A stretch of 47,105 bases of DNA, taken from Streptosporangium minutum (GTDB lineage: Bacteria > Actinomycetota > Actinomycetes > Streptosporangiales > Streptosporangiaceae). The DNA is taken from contig NZ_NGFP01000039.1 of NCBI RefSeq assembly GCF_002149035.1, positions 1 to 47,105 on the forward strand. Reading direction: 5' to 3'. Below the pieces are notes generated by a model that did not search any database, was not told the origin of the DNA, and saw only the letters and a program-made list of their open reading frames with translations. Position numbers and translations under genes: made by a program. Position 1 is the stretch's first letter. Each line of letters begins with the position of its first letter. Of the stretch, positions 9,267-18,878 are shown piece after piece.

Positions 9267-9497
9267 GGCAACTCCAACTAAGCGGAGGTTTATTCCGGTT
9301 AGCCGCCGCTACGGTCAGGCCGCCGGAGGACGGCGGGTCCGCCGGGCCGGGGAGAGCGACGCGTCGCCGCACCACCGGCGCAACCGCCGCCGGGTCCAGC
9401 CGTACCGGCCGTGACCTGGCCTTCGACAGGAGAGGATCGGTAGTCCGTCTCGCCGGGGGGTGATTAGACCGGAGGCATCGGGGGCAGGACACCCGAC
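9267..9497. other. Intergenic region upstream of formate dehydrogenase
   Basis: 231 bp between divergent genes, expected to hold the promoters of both. I see no clear -35/-10 pair or palindrome in it. Confidence 0.3.
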
Positions 9498-12400
9498 ATG
9501 GCACACGGGGGATGGCTCTCCCGCTGGCCGGTGATCCGCCAGCTCAGGGGAGAGGACGCCAGGAGCGACGCCGCCCGGTCGGCACGGACCGACGCGCTGC
9601 GGCCCCGCACCGAGGAGGCCGACACGGTCGCGAGATCGATCTGCCCCTACTGCGCGGTCGGATGCGGCCAGCTCGTCTACGTCAAGGACGGCGAGGTCAC
9701 CCAGATCGAGGGCGACCCCGACTCGCCGATCTCACGCGGACGGCTCTGCCCCAAGGGATCGGCGAGCAAGCAGCTCGTCACCCATCCCGGCCGGCAGACG
9801 CGCGTGCTGTACCGGCGGCCGCACGGCACCGAGTGGGAGCCGCTGGACCTCGAGACCGCGATGGACATGATCGCCGACCGGGTGGTCCGGACCCGGCGGG
9901 AGACCTGGCAGCAGGAGGAGGACGGCAAGGTCGTACGGCGCACCATGGGCATCGCCGGACTGGGCGGGGCGACGCTCGACAACGAAGAGAACTACCTGAT
10001 GAAGAAGCTGTACACCGCCCTCGGCGCGATCCAGGTGGAGAACCAGGCGCGTATTTGACACTCCTCCACCGTCCCCGGTCTGGGGGCCAGCTTCGGGCGT
10101 GGCGGCGCGACGGACTTCCAGCAGGACCTGGCGGAGTCCGACTGCATCGTCATCCAGGGCTCCAACATGGCCGAGTGCCATCCGGTGGGGTTCCAGTGGG
10201 TGGTCGAGGCCAGGGCGCGGGGAGCGAAGGTCTTCCACGTCGACCCGCGCTACACGCGGACCAGCGCGCTCGCCGACAAGCACGTGCCGATCCGGGCCGG
10301 GAGCGACATCGTCCTGCTCGGCGCGCTGATCAACCACGTGCTCGTCAACGAGCTCGACTTCCGCGAGTACGTCCTGGCCTACACCAACGCCTCGACGATC
10401 ATCTCCAAGCGCTTCCGGGACACCGAGGACCTGGACGGGCTGTTCTCCGGCTTCGACGCCGAGCACCGCAAGTACGACCCGTCGAGCTGGGCCTACGAGG
10501 GCGCCCGGGAGGAGGCCGCCGCCGGGCTGCGCGGCGAGCAGTTGGAGGGCGGGGAGAAACACGCCGAGGCCGCGGGGTCCGACCAGTACGGCTCGGGCGG
10601 CGCCGCGATGCTCGGCAGGCCGCCCACCGACCCGACGCTGACCCACCCGCGCTGCGTCTACCGGATCCTCAAGCGGCACTTCGCCCGCTACACCCCGGAC
10701 CTGGTGGCCGAGCTGTGCGGCATCTCCCGTGAGGACTTCGCCGAGCTCGCCGACGCGATCACCGCGAACTCCGGCCGGGAGCGCACCACCGCCTGGGCCT
10801 ACGCGGTCGGCTGGACCCAGCACTCGGTGGGCGTGCAGTACATCCGCACGGCCGCGATCCTGCAGCTGCTGCTCGGCAACATGGGCCGCCCCGGCGGGGG
10901 CATCATGGCGCTGCGCGGCCACGCCAGCATCCAGGGCTCCACCGACATCCCGACGCTGTTCAACATCCTGCCGGGATACCTGCCGATGCCCCACGCCCAC
11001 CGGCACGAGGGCCTGGACGACTACCTCGCCCAGGCCGGAGCCGACACCGGGTTCTGGGGCAGGAAGCGCTCCTACATGGTGAGCCTGCTCAAGGCGTGGT
11101 GGGGCGAGGCGGCCACCGAGGAGAACGACTTCTGCTTCGGCCACCTGCCGCGGCTCACCGGCGACCACGGCCACTACACGACCGTGATGGCGCAGATCGA
11201 GGGCGCCGTGAAGGGCTACTTCGTGGTGGGGGAGAACCCCGCGGTCGGCTCCTCCGGAGGCAAGGCGCAGCGCCTCGGGCTGGCCAACCTCGACTGGCTG
11301 GTGGTGCGCGACCTGACGCTGGTGGAGACGGCCACGTTCTGGAAGGACGGCCCCGAGCTGGAGACCGGGGAGATGCGCACCGAGGACATCGCCACCGAGG
11401 TGTTCTTCCTGCCCGCCGCGAGCCACGTGGAGAAGGAGGGGACCTTCACCAACACCCAGCGGCTGCTGCAGTGGCGGGAGAAGGCGCTCGACCCGCCGGG
11501 CGACTGCCGTAGCGACCTGTCGTTCTACTATCACCTGGGCAAGCGCATCAGGCAGCGGCTGTCCGACGACGAGATCGACCGGCCGCTGCGCGAGCTGACC
11601 TGGGACTACCCGGAGGAAGGCGAGCACCGGGACCCCTCGGCGGAGGCGGTGCTGCGCGAGATCAACGGCACCGGCCCCGACGGGCGGGCGCTGTCGGCCT
11701 ACACCGAGCTCAAGCCCGACGGCTCCACCCGGTGCGGCTGCTGGATCTACTGCGGGGTCTACGCCGACGAGGTCAACCAGGCGGCCCGGCGCAAGCCGGG
11801 GCGCGAGCAGAACCGGGTCGCGCTCGAATGGGGCTGGGCGTGGCCGGCCAACCGCCGCATCCTCTACAACCGGGCCTCCGCCGACCCCGAGGGCCGCCCG
11901 TGGAGCGAGCGCAAGGCCTACATCTGGTGGGACGCGGAGAAGGGGGAGTGGACCGGGGACGACGTGCCGGACTTCGAGAAGGACAAGCCGCCGGACTACC
12001 TGCCGCCCGAGGGCGCCAGAGCCGAGGCGGCGCTGGCCGGGACCGACCCGTTCATCATGCAGGCCGACGGCAAGGGCTGGCTGTTCGCCCCCGCCGGGCT
12101 GGCCGACGGGCCGCTGCCGGCGCACTACGAGCCGCACGAGTCGCCGGTGCGCAACACGCTGTACGGCCAGCGGGCCAACCCCGCGCGCAAGGTCTACCGG
12201 AGCCCCGTGGCCCCCTACAACCCGCCGGAGTCGCCGCGCTTCCCGTACGTGCTCACCACCTACCGGCTCACCGAGCACCACACGGCGGGCGCCATGAGCC
12301 GGCCGCTGTCCTACCTCGCCGAGCTGCAGCCCGAGCTGTTCTGCGAGATCTCCCCGCAGCTCGCCGCCGAGGTCGGGGTGGTCAACGGGGGCTGGGCGAC

Positions 12401-12689
12401 GATCGTGACGACGCGCACCGCGATCGAGGCCCGCGTCCTGGTGACCGAGCGCGTCCGCCCGCTCCGCGTCGAGGGCCGGCTGATCCACCAGGTCGGCCTG
12501 CCGTACCACTGGGCGTGGGGCAGCGGGGGCCTCGTCGCCGGCGACGTCACCAACGACCTGATGCCCCTGGTGCTCGACCCGAACGTCTACATCCAGGAGG
12601 GCAAGGCCGTGACCTGTGATCTGCGAGCCGGCAGGCGCCCCAGGGGGAAGGCCCTGATCGACCTGGTCGAGGAGTACCGCCATGACTGA
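9498..12689 (+). CDS. Formate dehydrogenase catalytic subunit, selenoprotein (TGA at 10056 = Sec)
   Basis: A 1063-residue molybdopterin enzyme oxidising formate to CO2. A [4Fe-4S] motif has C49, C52, C56 and C84 (ICPYCAVGCGQ ... LCPKG). The active-site segment NQARI-U-HSSTVPGLGASFG places selenocysteine at residue 187, encoded by TGA 10056-10058. The frame continues uninterrupted with SNMAECHPVGFQWV and DPRYTRTSALADKHVPIRAG, both typical of FdhG/FdnG-type subunits, and ends at TGA 12687-12689. A conventional gene caller would split this into two pieces at the TGA. No twin-arginine signal is seen (start MAHGGWLSRWPVIRQL), suggesting a cytoplasmic-side complex. Its stop overlaps the start of fdhB (12682), so the two were translationally coupled before the element inserted. 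Confidence 0.93.
10056..10095 (+). promoter_or_regulatory. Bacterial SECIS element (selenocysteine insertion)
   Basis: Immediately after the UGA codon, CCCC (10073-10076) and GGGG (10082-10085) pair around the apical loop GGTCT (10077-10081). The loop starts 21 nt after the U of UGA, the same spacing and loop motif (GGUCU) as the known E. coli fdhF SECIS. It would bind SelB and allow Sec-tRNA decoding. Confidence 0.85.
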
Positions 12690-12732
12690 GCGGATGGGGT
12701 TCTTCACCGACACTAGCATGGTGTACCTATAG
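12682..12732 (+). pseudogene. Truncated 5' stub of fdhB (formate dehydrogenase Fe-S subunit)
   Basis: The chromosomal start of fdhB: ATG at 12682 overlaps the catalytic-subunit stop. It encodes MTERMGFFTDT, then enters element sequence (SMVYL, stop TAG 12730-12732). GFFTDT continues at the other end of the element as GFFTDTSVCIGCKAC (from 46286), showing that one gene was split by the insertion. Confidence 0.93.
12700..12713. other. attL core of the integrative element
   Basis: TTCTTCACCGACAC, repeated directly at 46289-46302. It lies in fdhB codons 7-11, 39 bp before the serine integrase. The flanking element arm carries GTACCTAT (12723-12730), the inverted partner of ATAGGTAC (46278-46285) next to attR. 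Confidence 0.88.
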
Positions 12733-12751
12733 GCTCGATATACTGACGGGC

Positions 12752-14362
12752 ATGAGCGACAGCGACGACCTGTTCCCCGAGGGTGCTCGCACCTTGTCTG
12801 GCCTGCGCGTTGGCCTTTATGTCCGTATCTCCGACGACCGCGAGGAATTGGGTCGAGGAGTGGCCCGTCAACTTGAAGACGCAACCGCCCACGCGCTGCG
12901 TCGGGGTGCGTCCTACACGCAGGTGTACGAGGAGAACGACACCAGCGCCTACAAGAAGCGGCGGCGAGTGGTCCGGGGTGAGGATGGGATCCCGTACATC
13001 GTCTGGCGGGTGATCCGCCCGGTATGGCAGCAGATGCTGGCCGATCTCCGCCGTGGTGCGATCGACGCGGTCGTGGTCTATGACATCGACCGCCTGGCAC
13101 GTGACCCGCGTGACCTCGAAGACGCGATCGAGATCGCCCAGTACTGGGGCAAGCGCTTCGAGGGTGTGACCGGCTCGCTCGACCTCAACACGGACTCCGG
13201 CGTAGCGATGGCGCGCGTCATGGTAGCCATGGCGTCCAAGTCATCTGCCGACACGGCTCGACGGGTGAAGCGGATGCACCGGGAGTTGGCCGAAAAGGGC
13301 ATCTCGAAGGGCCCGTGGCGTCCGTTCGGCTGGAACGAGGACAGGACGACCGTTCACCCCGTCGAGGCGGAGCTGGTCCGTGAGGCCGTGCGGAAGATAT
13401 TGGCGGGCGTCCGTGTCGGCGGCATCGTGGCGGACTGGGACGAGCGCGGGATCAGGACGACTCGCGGCAACAAGTGGGTGTGGACCAACCTGCTCCTGAT
13501 GCTGCGAAATCCACGCCTCTGTGGCTATCGGGGACGGGTGAATCAGTGGCTCAACGACAGGGGCACGTACGTCAGCGAGATGGAGATCGTCACCAGGCCG
13601 GACGGCACGGAAGTGCTCGGGCAGTGGGAGCCGATCATTACCCGGGATGAGTGGGACAGGCTGATCAAAAAGATCGGCAAGCACGCGAAGCCGACCGGGC
13701 TCCCCGGAGGGGCCAGCGCCCGGAAGCACCTGCTGACCGGATTCGCCCGGTGTGGTGCCTGCGAGGGTCATCTGAAGATGGCAGGCAACGCCATCCGCCC
13801 CTCGAAGCGGTACAAGGAGAATTTCTTCTACTACTGCTCCGGCATGGAGCGTGGCGAATGTCCGGGCAACCGCCGGACAGGCCCGCCCGTTGACGAACTG
13901 ATCCGCGACTTGATCTTTAGGGTCCACGACCAGCAGATGAGCGGCGGAGTGGTCGAGGAGCCGGGCGACACGCCCGAGGACCTTGCCGTACGAGCCCGGC
14001 TCGCCGACATCGACGAGTTGATGAAGGACCTGTACGAGCGGTGGAAGGCGAAAAAGCTGCTGTCCGACCGGTACTTCGCCATGTCTGATGATCTGGAGGC
14101 CGAGAGGGGGGAGTTGATGGCGAGTCGGGCCACCCAAACCCAGGTTGTTGCCGACGCCGACTTCGCCGACGCGGTCAGGAAGGGCTGGGACGATGCCACG
14201 CTGGATGAGAAGCAGGCGTTTCTCGGAAAGTACCTGAAGGCGGTGATCATCCACCCGATCCCGCTCATGAAGAGCAAGAACAGCGACAAGATGGTGCCAT
14301 CCCCGAAGTTCAACCCGGACCTGATCGAGCCGGTATGGGTCCACGGCTCGCCGGTGGGATAA
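12752..14362 (+). CDS. Large serine recombinase (element integrase)
   Basis: A 536-aa site-specific recombinase that integrates and excises the element. The N-terminal resolvase domain has GLYVRISDD with catalytic Ser27, followed by GRGVARQLEDA and YDIDRLARDPRDLE. The recombinase domain follows (RPFGWNEDRTTVHPVEAELV). A zinc ribbon has CGAC (about residue 334) and YYCSGMERGECPGN (about 360-373), then a C-terminal coiled-coil region (ADIDELMKDLYERWKAKKLL). It sits 39 bp from attL, as expected for an integrase beside attP. Length and domain order match phiC31/TP901-type integrases. Confidence 0.95.
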   Translation: MSDSDDLFPEGARTLSGLRVGLYVRISDDREELGRGVARQLEDATAHALRRGASYTQVYEENDTSAYKKRRRVVRGEDGIPYIVWRVIRPVWQQMLADLRRGAIDAVVVYDIDRLARDPRDLEDAIEIAQYWGKRFEGVTGSLDLNTDSGVAMARVMVAMASKSSADTARRVKRMHRELAEKGISKGPWRPFGWNEDRTTVHPVEAELVREAVRKILAGVRVGGIVADWDERGIRTTRGNKWVWTNLLLMLRNPRLCGYRGRVNQWLNDRGTYVSEMEIVTRPDGTEVLGQWEPIITRDEWDRLIKKIGKHAKPTGLPGGASARKHLLTGFARCGACEGHLKMAGNAIRPSKRYKENFFYYCSGMERGECPGNRRTGPPVDELIRDLIFRVHDQQMSGGVVEEPGDTPEDLAVRARLADIDELMKDLYERWKAKKLLSDRYFAMSDDLEAERGELMASRATQTQVVADADFADAVRKGWDDATLDEKQAFLGKYLKAVIIHPIPLMKSKNSDKMVPSPKFNPDLIEPVWVHGSPVG

Positions 14363-14372
14363 GACACCGGTC

Positions 14373-14531
14373 TCAGGCGGCCTGCCGCCTTGGGCGGGCG
14401 TGCTCACGACTTCCGCTTACGCGGATGCCGAGGCAGGCATTGGCCGCCGCCCATTGCTCCGGGGAAAGCCGGGGGGCGAGTGCTGCGTGGCGCTCCAGCC
14501 ACGCCTCCCGCTTGCGCTCGTCCTCGCTCAT
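14373..14531 (-). CDS. Small hypothetical protein (52 aa)
   Basis: Reads MSEDERKREAWLERHAALAP then RLSPEQWAAANACLGI and a basic tail. Its ATG (complement of 14529-14531) overlaps the stop of the upstream 66-aa gene as ATGA, strongly suggesting translational coupling. It is convergent with the integrase, 10 bp apart. The family is unknown; small charged proteins in this position are frequent beside AICE integrases. Confidence 0.6.
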   Translation of the reverse strand: MSEDERKREAWLERHAALAPRLSPEQWAAANACLGIRVSGSREHARPRRQAA

Positions 14532-14728
14532 ACGGTCGCCTGATCATTCTCGGCACCGGCGAGGGCAACGACAGGTGTCCCGGAAAGGCGCACCGCCCCG
14601 ATCTGTGAGAGCGCGAAAATCGCACACCCAGGAGGGTTATTCACCGCTTCGGCCACCCGCCACGCGATGGCGGCCTCCACCTCTGCCTTTACGGTTTCGG
14701 CCCGCTTCTGCCTCGTACTCTCTTTCAT
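14528..14728 (-). CDS. Small hypothetical protein (66 aa) coupled to the 52-aa gene
   Basis: Starting at MKESTRQKRAETVKAEVEAA it has an amphipathic N-terminal helix and a C-terminal hydrophobic stretch (CAIFALSQIGAVRL, GTPVVALAGAE). An earlier in-frame start at 14776 would add 16 residues. The stop overlaps the next gene's start. I do not recognise the family; coupling and composition support a real gene. Confidence 0.5.
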   Translation of the reverse strand: MKESTRQKRAETVKAEVEAAIAWRVAEAVNNPPGCAIFALSQIGAVRLSGTPVVALAGAENDQATV

Positions 14729-14776
14729 GAATTCGAGGCTTCCGGCCTGCGTCCGATTTTCACAGTTGGGTCCCAA

Positions 14777-15225
14777 CTAGTCCGTTTCGCAACTTTCGCC
14801 GAGTTGGGATGTGGGCGCCAGGCCCGTCGGGGCGTGATAGGGATAGGCTGAGACCGTTACGGCATCGTGGGAGGCGAGTTTCTCTGAAGCTGCCAAAACG
14901 TCGCCGGGCTGCCCTGTAGCCGCCTGACGGATCTTCGTCCAGGACGACATTAATGGGGCCGGAGAATGGCTCCCAGGGCTGCGTGGAGGCTAATGTGGCC
15001 GGAGGTCGAGGACGCGGCGGGGGATTCTGGCTATCCCGTTGATAAATCGGCCGGAGGCCGTACCGGTAGCCGAGGATATCCATCCTCCTGATTTCCTGCT
15101 CCCTGCTCCTAACTCCCCACATCCTACGGCCTCATTCCTCGGCCTTCGGGTTTGGTCCCTCCCCGCAGCGCGCGGAGCGCGTTGCGTCTCTAGACCCTTC
15201 TCCCTCTAAACCTTCCCTCTATAGG
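14777..15225. other. Non-coding stretch before the iterons
   Basis: About 450 bp with no convincing gene. A leftward reading frame is open at 14760-15122 but lacks coding character. This interval, with the iterons to its right, is a candidate origin/control region. Confidence 0.35.
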
Positions 15226-15294
15226 AGCGGTGCTCCCTGAGCTATTTCAGCGGTGCTCTGTGAGCTGTCCCAGCGGCGCTCTGTGAGCCATGTG
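15226..15294. repeat. Three tandem 23-bp direct repeats (iteron-like)
   Basis: Units start at 15226, 15249 and 15272, exactly 23 bp apart. Each begins AGCGG(T/C)GCTC and has TGAGC at the same offset; units 2 and 3 share GCTCTGTGAGC. A spacing of about two helical turns and a position 266 bp before a double winged-helix protein fit iterons or an operator for that protein. A partial copy (CTCTGTGAGCCG) occurs at about 17129. Confidence 0.75.
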
Positions 15295-15502
15295 TGCCTG
15301 ACCTGCAGTTTCTCGGCGTACAAACTTTCGATCCTGGTGAGTTGGGATTTGTTGTGCGGATCCTACAAAAACCACAACTCGAATGCCTTTTTCTCGGGCT
15401 CGGCGACGTCCTCGGCCCTAGCGGCATTAACTCCCAGAATTGGGCTCCTGCTACCGTTGGATCATGGTCGCGAAACAGCGGCTCACGGAATTAAAAAGAA
15501 AA

Positions 15503-15532
15503 GGCCCGCGAGTGCGGCAAACACTCCGGGCC
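15503..15532 (-). terminator. Strong hairpin with leftward T-tract
   Basis: GGCCCGCGAGTG pairs with CACTCCGGGCC around CGGCAAA. On the minus strand it is followed by a T-rich run (complement of AAAAAGAAAA, 15493-15502), giving an intrinsic terminator for leftward transcripts. It lies in the leader of the rightward gene at 15560 and could also be a 5'-UTR hairpin. Confidence 0.55.
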
Positions 15533-15559
15533 GGCGAGACGAAGGATGAGGCTTCATCT

Positions 15560-16576
15560 ATGGCTAGAATAGCAGGTCAGAGCCCCGAAACGTACTTCGG
15601 CGAGCTCCCTGAAACGTCCATCTGGTCGGACCGGATTTCACACAATGGCATTCGTGTCCTGGCAGTTCTCTACGGTCGGTGGACCAAGAAGTTCTGGCCG
15701 GTTCTGACAAACGAGGAAATCGCCAAGCTCTCCAGCCTCAGCGTTGCGACGATCGGCCGGGCGGTTTCAGAGTTGAAGAAGCTCGGTCTGATCAAGGTCA
15801 CCAGGACCAAGGACGGTAACAAGTACGAGCTGATCAAGGTCGAGTTCGAGGACGACAGCTACCGCGGCCGGAACGTCGTCAGCCGTGAGGCTCACGCCAA
15901 GATCTTCCTCTCCATGACGGCCAGCCCGATTTCGTCCGGAGCCCTCCGGCTGTGGCTCATGCTCGACAGGATCGGCCGGACCCACGAATGGGCCTGGTCC
16001 TCTCAGAGCGCGCTGGCCAAGTACATGGGCGTGCAGCAGCGTCAGATCCGGGTTTACCTGAACGAGCTCAAGGAGGCCGGTCTTCTGGAGTCGCGTCGGC
16101 CGGATCCCCTTGGGAAGAACGAGTACCGCCTGATCCGTACGCCGGTCATGGTCAAGGTCGCCGAGGAACACGACGAGAAGCAGGCGATCCTTTCGGCCAC
16201 GGCTCGTGTCGCTCGCAAGTGGCTGACTGCCGTTCTCGGAGATGCAGCTCGTGAGTGGGTCAACGACAACGATGAGATCTACCAGTCGATCTGGCGTGAT
16301 ATCCGCGTAGCTGTCGCGTGCCTCGGCGAAGAGGCAACGGTCAAGATCGTGGACGACACGCTGGCGACGTACGGCACCGACTATCTGGCCGACTTCATCG
16401 TCAAGATCCTGGACGAGTGGGTGGACGAGGACGACGAGGAGGAGCCGAAGGACGACGACGAGGGGCACGAGGCCGACTTCCCGGACGCTGACCAGGTCCC
16501 TGGCGTGATCGACTGCTCGGACCCGACCAACGCCGCGAACCGTCTCGCCATGTACCGCGAGCGGATGGCCAGCTAA
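15560..16576 (+). CDS. Double winged-helix protein, putative replication initiator/regulator
   Basis: 338 aa from ATG 15560 (GAGG about 10 nt upstream); an upstream start at 15440 would extend it but crosses the hairpin. Two winged-helix units are visible: LTNEEIAKLSSLSVATIGRA with VSELKKLGLIKVTR (about residues 47-83) and WSSQSALAKYMGVQQRQIRV with LNELKEAGLLESRR (about 144-180). The C-terminus is very acidic (DEDDEEEPKDDDEG). Two winged helices downstream of three iterons is the arrangement of theta-type Rep proteins, so it may initiate replication of the excised circle. A regulatory role is the alternative. Confidence 0.7.
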   Translation: MARIAGQSPETYFGELPETSIWSDRISHNGIRVLAVLYGRWTKKFWPVLTNEEIAKLSSLSVATIGRAVSELKKLGLIKVTRTKDGNKYELIKVEFEDDSYRGRNVVSREAHAKIFLSMTASPISSGALRLWLMLDRIGRTHEWAWSSQSALAKYMGVQQRQIRVYLNELKEAGLLESRRPDPLGKNEYRLIRTPVMVKVAEEHDEKQAILSATARVARKWLTAVLGDAAREWVNDNDEIYQSIWRDIRVAVACLGEEATVKIVDDTLATYGTDYLADFIVKILDEWVDEDDEEEPKDDDEGHEADFPDADQVPGVIDCSDPTNAANRLAMYRERMAS

Positions 16577-16614
16577 GGAGTCATGACCACAGCGCGTGGC
16601 CGAGAGGAGCCAGA

Positions 16615-17082
16615 ATGACCCGCGACACACCAGCCTTCCGGGCCGCGCCGTACTCGGAGGTCTTGTTCCCCGACGACGAATACCCGGTCGTCCCCACGGC
16701 CTTGATCGAGGGTTTCGTACCGCCCGGTGCGGTCCAGCTCTGGCTGCTGTTGGCCCGGCTCGGCGAGGGGCACCCGGAGGTCGAGGTGCCCACGGCGCAG
16801 CTGGAGCGGCACAGCGGCTGGACCCGCGCGGAAATCGGGGAGCATGTGCGGGCCCTGTGCGACTACGACTGGTTGAAGATCCGGAGGGAAAGCGTGCCTG
16901 GGTCATACGTCCACAGGCTCCAGCGCATCCCGACCGTCGCTCAGGTCAAGGAGTGGGCCGAGGACCTGCGCGAGTCGAGGCAACTGCCGTCCGCCCCTCG
17001 TCCCCACGCAGGATCTGCCCGCCCACAGCACAACGCGGCGTTCCAGCTCGGGCGAGTGGACGACCTGCTACCCCGGCAGTAA
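16615..17082 (+). CDS. Winged-helix-like hypothetical protein
   Basis: 155 aa, 38 bp after the previous gene and probably in its operon. It contains FVPPGAVQLWLLLARLGEGH and VPTAQLERHSGWTRAEIGEH followed by VRALCDYDWLKIRR, a wHTH-like pattern resembling one half of its neighbour. GAGG lies about 10 nt upstream of the ATG. The C-terminal third looks disordered. Function unknown; a replication accessory or regulator is plausible from context only. Confidence 0.6.
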   Translation: MTRDTPAFRAAPYSEVLFPDDEYPVVPTALIEGFVPPGAVQLWLLLARLGEGHPEVEVPTAQLERHSGWTRAEIGEHVRALCDYDWLKIRRESVPGSYVHRLQRIPTVAQVKEWAEDLRESRQLPSAPRPHAGSARPQHNAAFQLGRVDDLLPRQ

Positions 17083-17532
17083 CGGCCCGACAGTCGGCCG
17101 GCAAAAATCCACCGGCCGCATGGGAATCCTCTGTGAGCCGCAAAACCGCAGGTCAGAAAATCGCGGAAAATACGAGCGCGTCCACCTGGCCCTCGTCGAC
17201 ATCCACTCACAGCCCCCTCAACACCGCCGGGTAGAAAATCGGCATCGGCTATGAACACTGCCCGGATGACCCAGAGGAGAACCACGCCAACGCTCTGCTT
17301 GTAGAGCTGGCGCGAGTGCTTGTCCCAGACCATTGGCCCGCAACGGACTTTCCCGGCCACCGACCACGTTTCCGCATGTCAAAAAATCGGGCAATTATTT
17401 GCGGCCCCATCCGAGACACCTCCCAGAGCATCCACGGACCTGCATGGCGCCAAACCGTCGGCGCGCGGAGGTAATTAGCCACGCCCACGGGTACTACAGC
17501 TAGGACGCGTCCTCCAGCGAGAGCAGGCCCCC
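17083..17532. other. Non-coding region with AAAATC-rich motifs
   Basis: About 450 bp without a supported gene. Several AT-rich words of type AAAATCG(C/G)G occur (near 17157, 17233 and 17383), and one partial iteron-like word CTCTGTGAGCC (about 17129). It could be part of an origin; nothing firmer can be said. Confidence 0.3.
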
Positions 17533-17718
17533 ATGGTCCAGATGAACGACGCCGACCTCATGAGGCTGCGTTGGGCCGAGCAGGGAAATCCGCCCTGCGA
17601 CCATCCTGAGATCGTGAAGGAGTACGACCTAGGGTCAAGCACGGGGGACAAGCGGTGTACCACGTGCGGGGCAGAGAATCCCGTACGCCCGGCGCCTGGG
17701 CCTGCCGAGGATACCTAA
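17533..17718 (+). CDS. Small zinc-finger-like protein, 3' end cut by IS630
   Basis: 61 aa beginning MVQMNDADLMRLRWAEQGNP, with a possible metal site C..H (PPCDHPEIVKEYD) and CTTCGAE. The stop codon TAA (17716-17718) is formed by the first bases of the IS630 inverted repeat (TAAGCG), so the original C-terminus was probably longer and lost by insertion. Function unknown. Confidence 0.5.
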   Translation: MVQMNDADLMRLRWAEQGNPPCDHPEIVKEYDLGSSTGDKRCTTCGAENPVRPAPGPAEDT

Positions 17719-18878
17719 GCGCCTATCCAGAAGTTCTGCACGTAACCAGGCGTGAGATCGCCGGGGGCATGAGGACATGACACGGGCCTCGCCGGGGGTT
17801 GGATCAAGGTTGCCACAACGTCCACCCACCGGCGAGGTCGTGGTCAGTATGCGTCCGCCCATCCTGTTCGCCAATGCCCCCGCCACCTCGATCGAGCAAT
17901 TACACGCCCAGCTGCGAGGTCACTGGCGGCAGGCGATACGCGCGGTGATGGTCCTGCTGTCGCTGCACGGCCTGCCGGCGGCGCAGATCGCCGACCTGCT
18001 CGGCTATGACGCCGGCACGGTGCGCCGATGGATCGACCGGTTCAACCGCCACGGCCTGGCGGGACTGGCCGACCGTCCCCGCCCCGGCCGCCCCCGCGTG
18101 AGCGGCGAGCGCCTGATGGGCCGGATCCCAAGCTGCTGGCCCGGCCGGGGCCGTGGACCCTCGCGCGGCTGTGGCGCTACCTGAACCGGCCCCGGTTAAG
18201 CAGGCGCACGTTGTACCGGCGGGTACGGCTGGTGTCCGTCTGGCGGCGTCCCAAGCTGGTGGCCCAGGGCGATCCGGACCGGTGGCGGGCGGTGGCCGCT
18301 ATCGCCGAGCGGTTGCGTGCCCTGCCGCGCGGGGCGGTGGTCTGGGCCGCCGATGAGACCCATGTGCACTTGCTGCCGCACATCCGATCAGGGTGAACGG
18401 TGCGCGCCGATCGTCCGGCCGTCGTCACGCCGGGCAAGAACCGGCAGGTCACCGTGTTCGGCGCCGTGGAGCTGACCATGGGGCGATGGGTGTATCGGCT
18501 GGGCCGCCGGTGCGCGGCCCTTCCTGCGCCTGCTGGATGAGGTGGCCGCCGCCTTTCCGGCCGCGCCGAAGACCGTGGTGATCTGCGACAACGACAGCAT
18601 CCACCACGCTCGGACCGTCGCGTGCTACTTGGAGACACACCCGCGGGTGGAGGTGCTGTACGGAGCGCGCTACAGCCCGCACGACAACCTGGTCGAGCGG
18701 ATCTGGGCCGCGCTCAAGGCGTTCATCGCCAACACCGCCGTCACCTGGCCCGGCCGTCTCAGACAGATCCATTCCTTCTTCCCGCCCGTTCACCGGAGCA
18801 GTTGCCGGCCACCGCCGCCCCGTGGACCAGCCCCTGGCTCCCGGCCGGTTACAAGCGGAACTTCTGGAATGCCGCTTA
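17716..18878 (+). mobile_element. IS630-family insertion sequence (degenerate)
   Basis: Imperfect inverted repeats of about 32 bp: the left end starts TAAGCG and includes CCAGAAGTTC, then GTAACC (17727-17747). The right end has GGTTACAAGCGGAACTTCTGG broken as GGTTACAAGCGG plus AACTTCTGG (18847-18867) and ends CGCTTA. The TA dinucleotides at both ends are typical of IS630/Tc1 targets. A second copy of the right end lies inverted at 23714-23833. Confidence 0.8.

Noticed and set aside
10056-10058. TGA in the formate dehydrogenase read as a nonsense mutation or frameshift
   Set aside because: It is in the canonical Sec position, followed by an SECIS hairpin, and the frame continues with family motifs.
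9732-13100. 1122-codon open frame antisense to formate dehydrogenase
   Set aside because: Mirror of a high-G+C gene; low-complexity Arg/Gly/Val composition, spans the attL junction, no domain.
14760-15122. Leftward 120-codon frame before the iterons
   Set aside because: No RBS, no recognisable fold, Pro/Arg-rich noise; better seen as control DNA.
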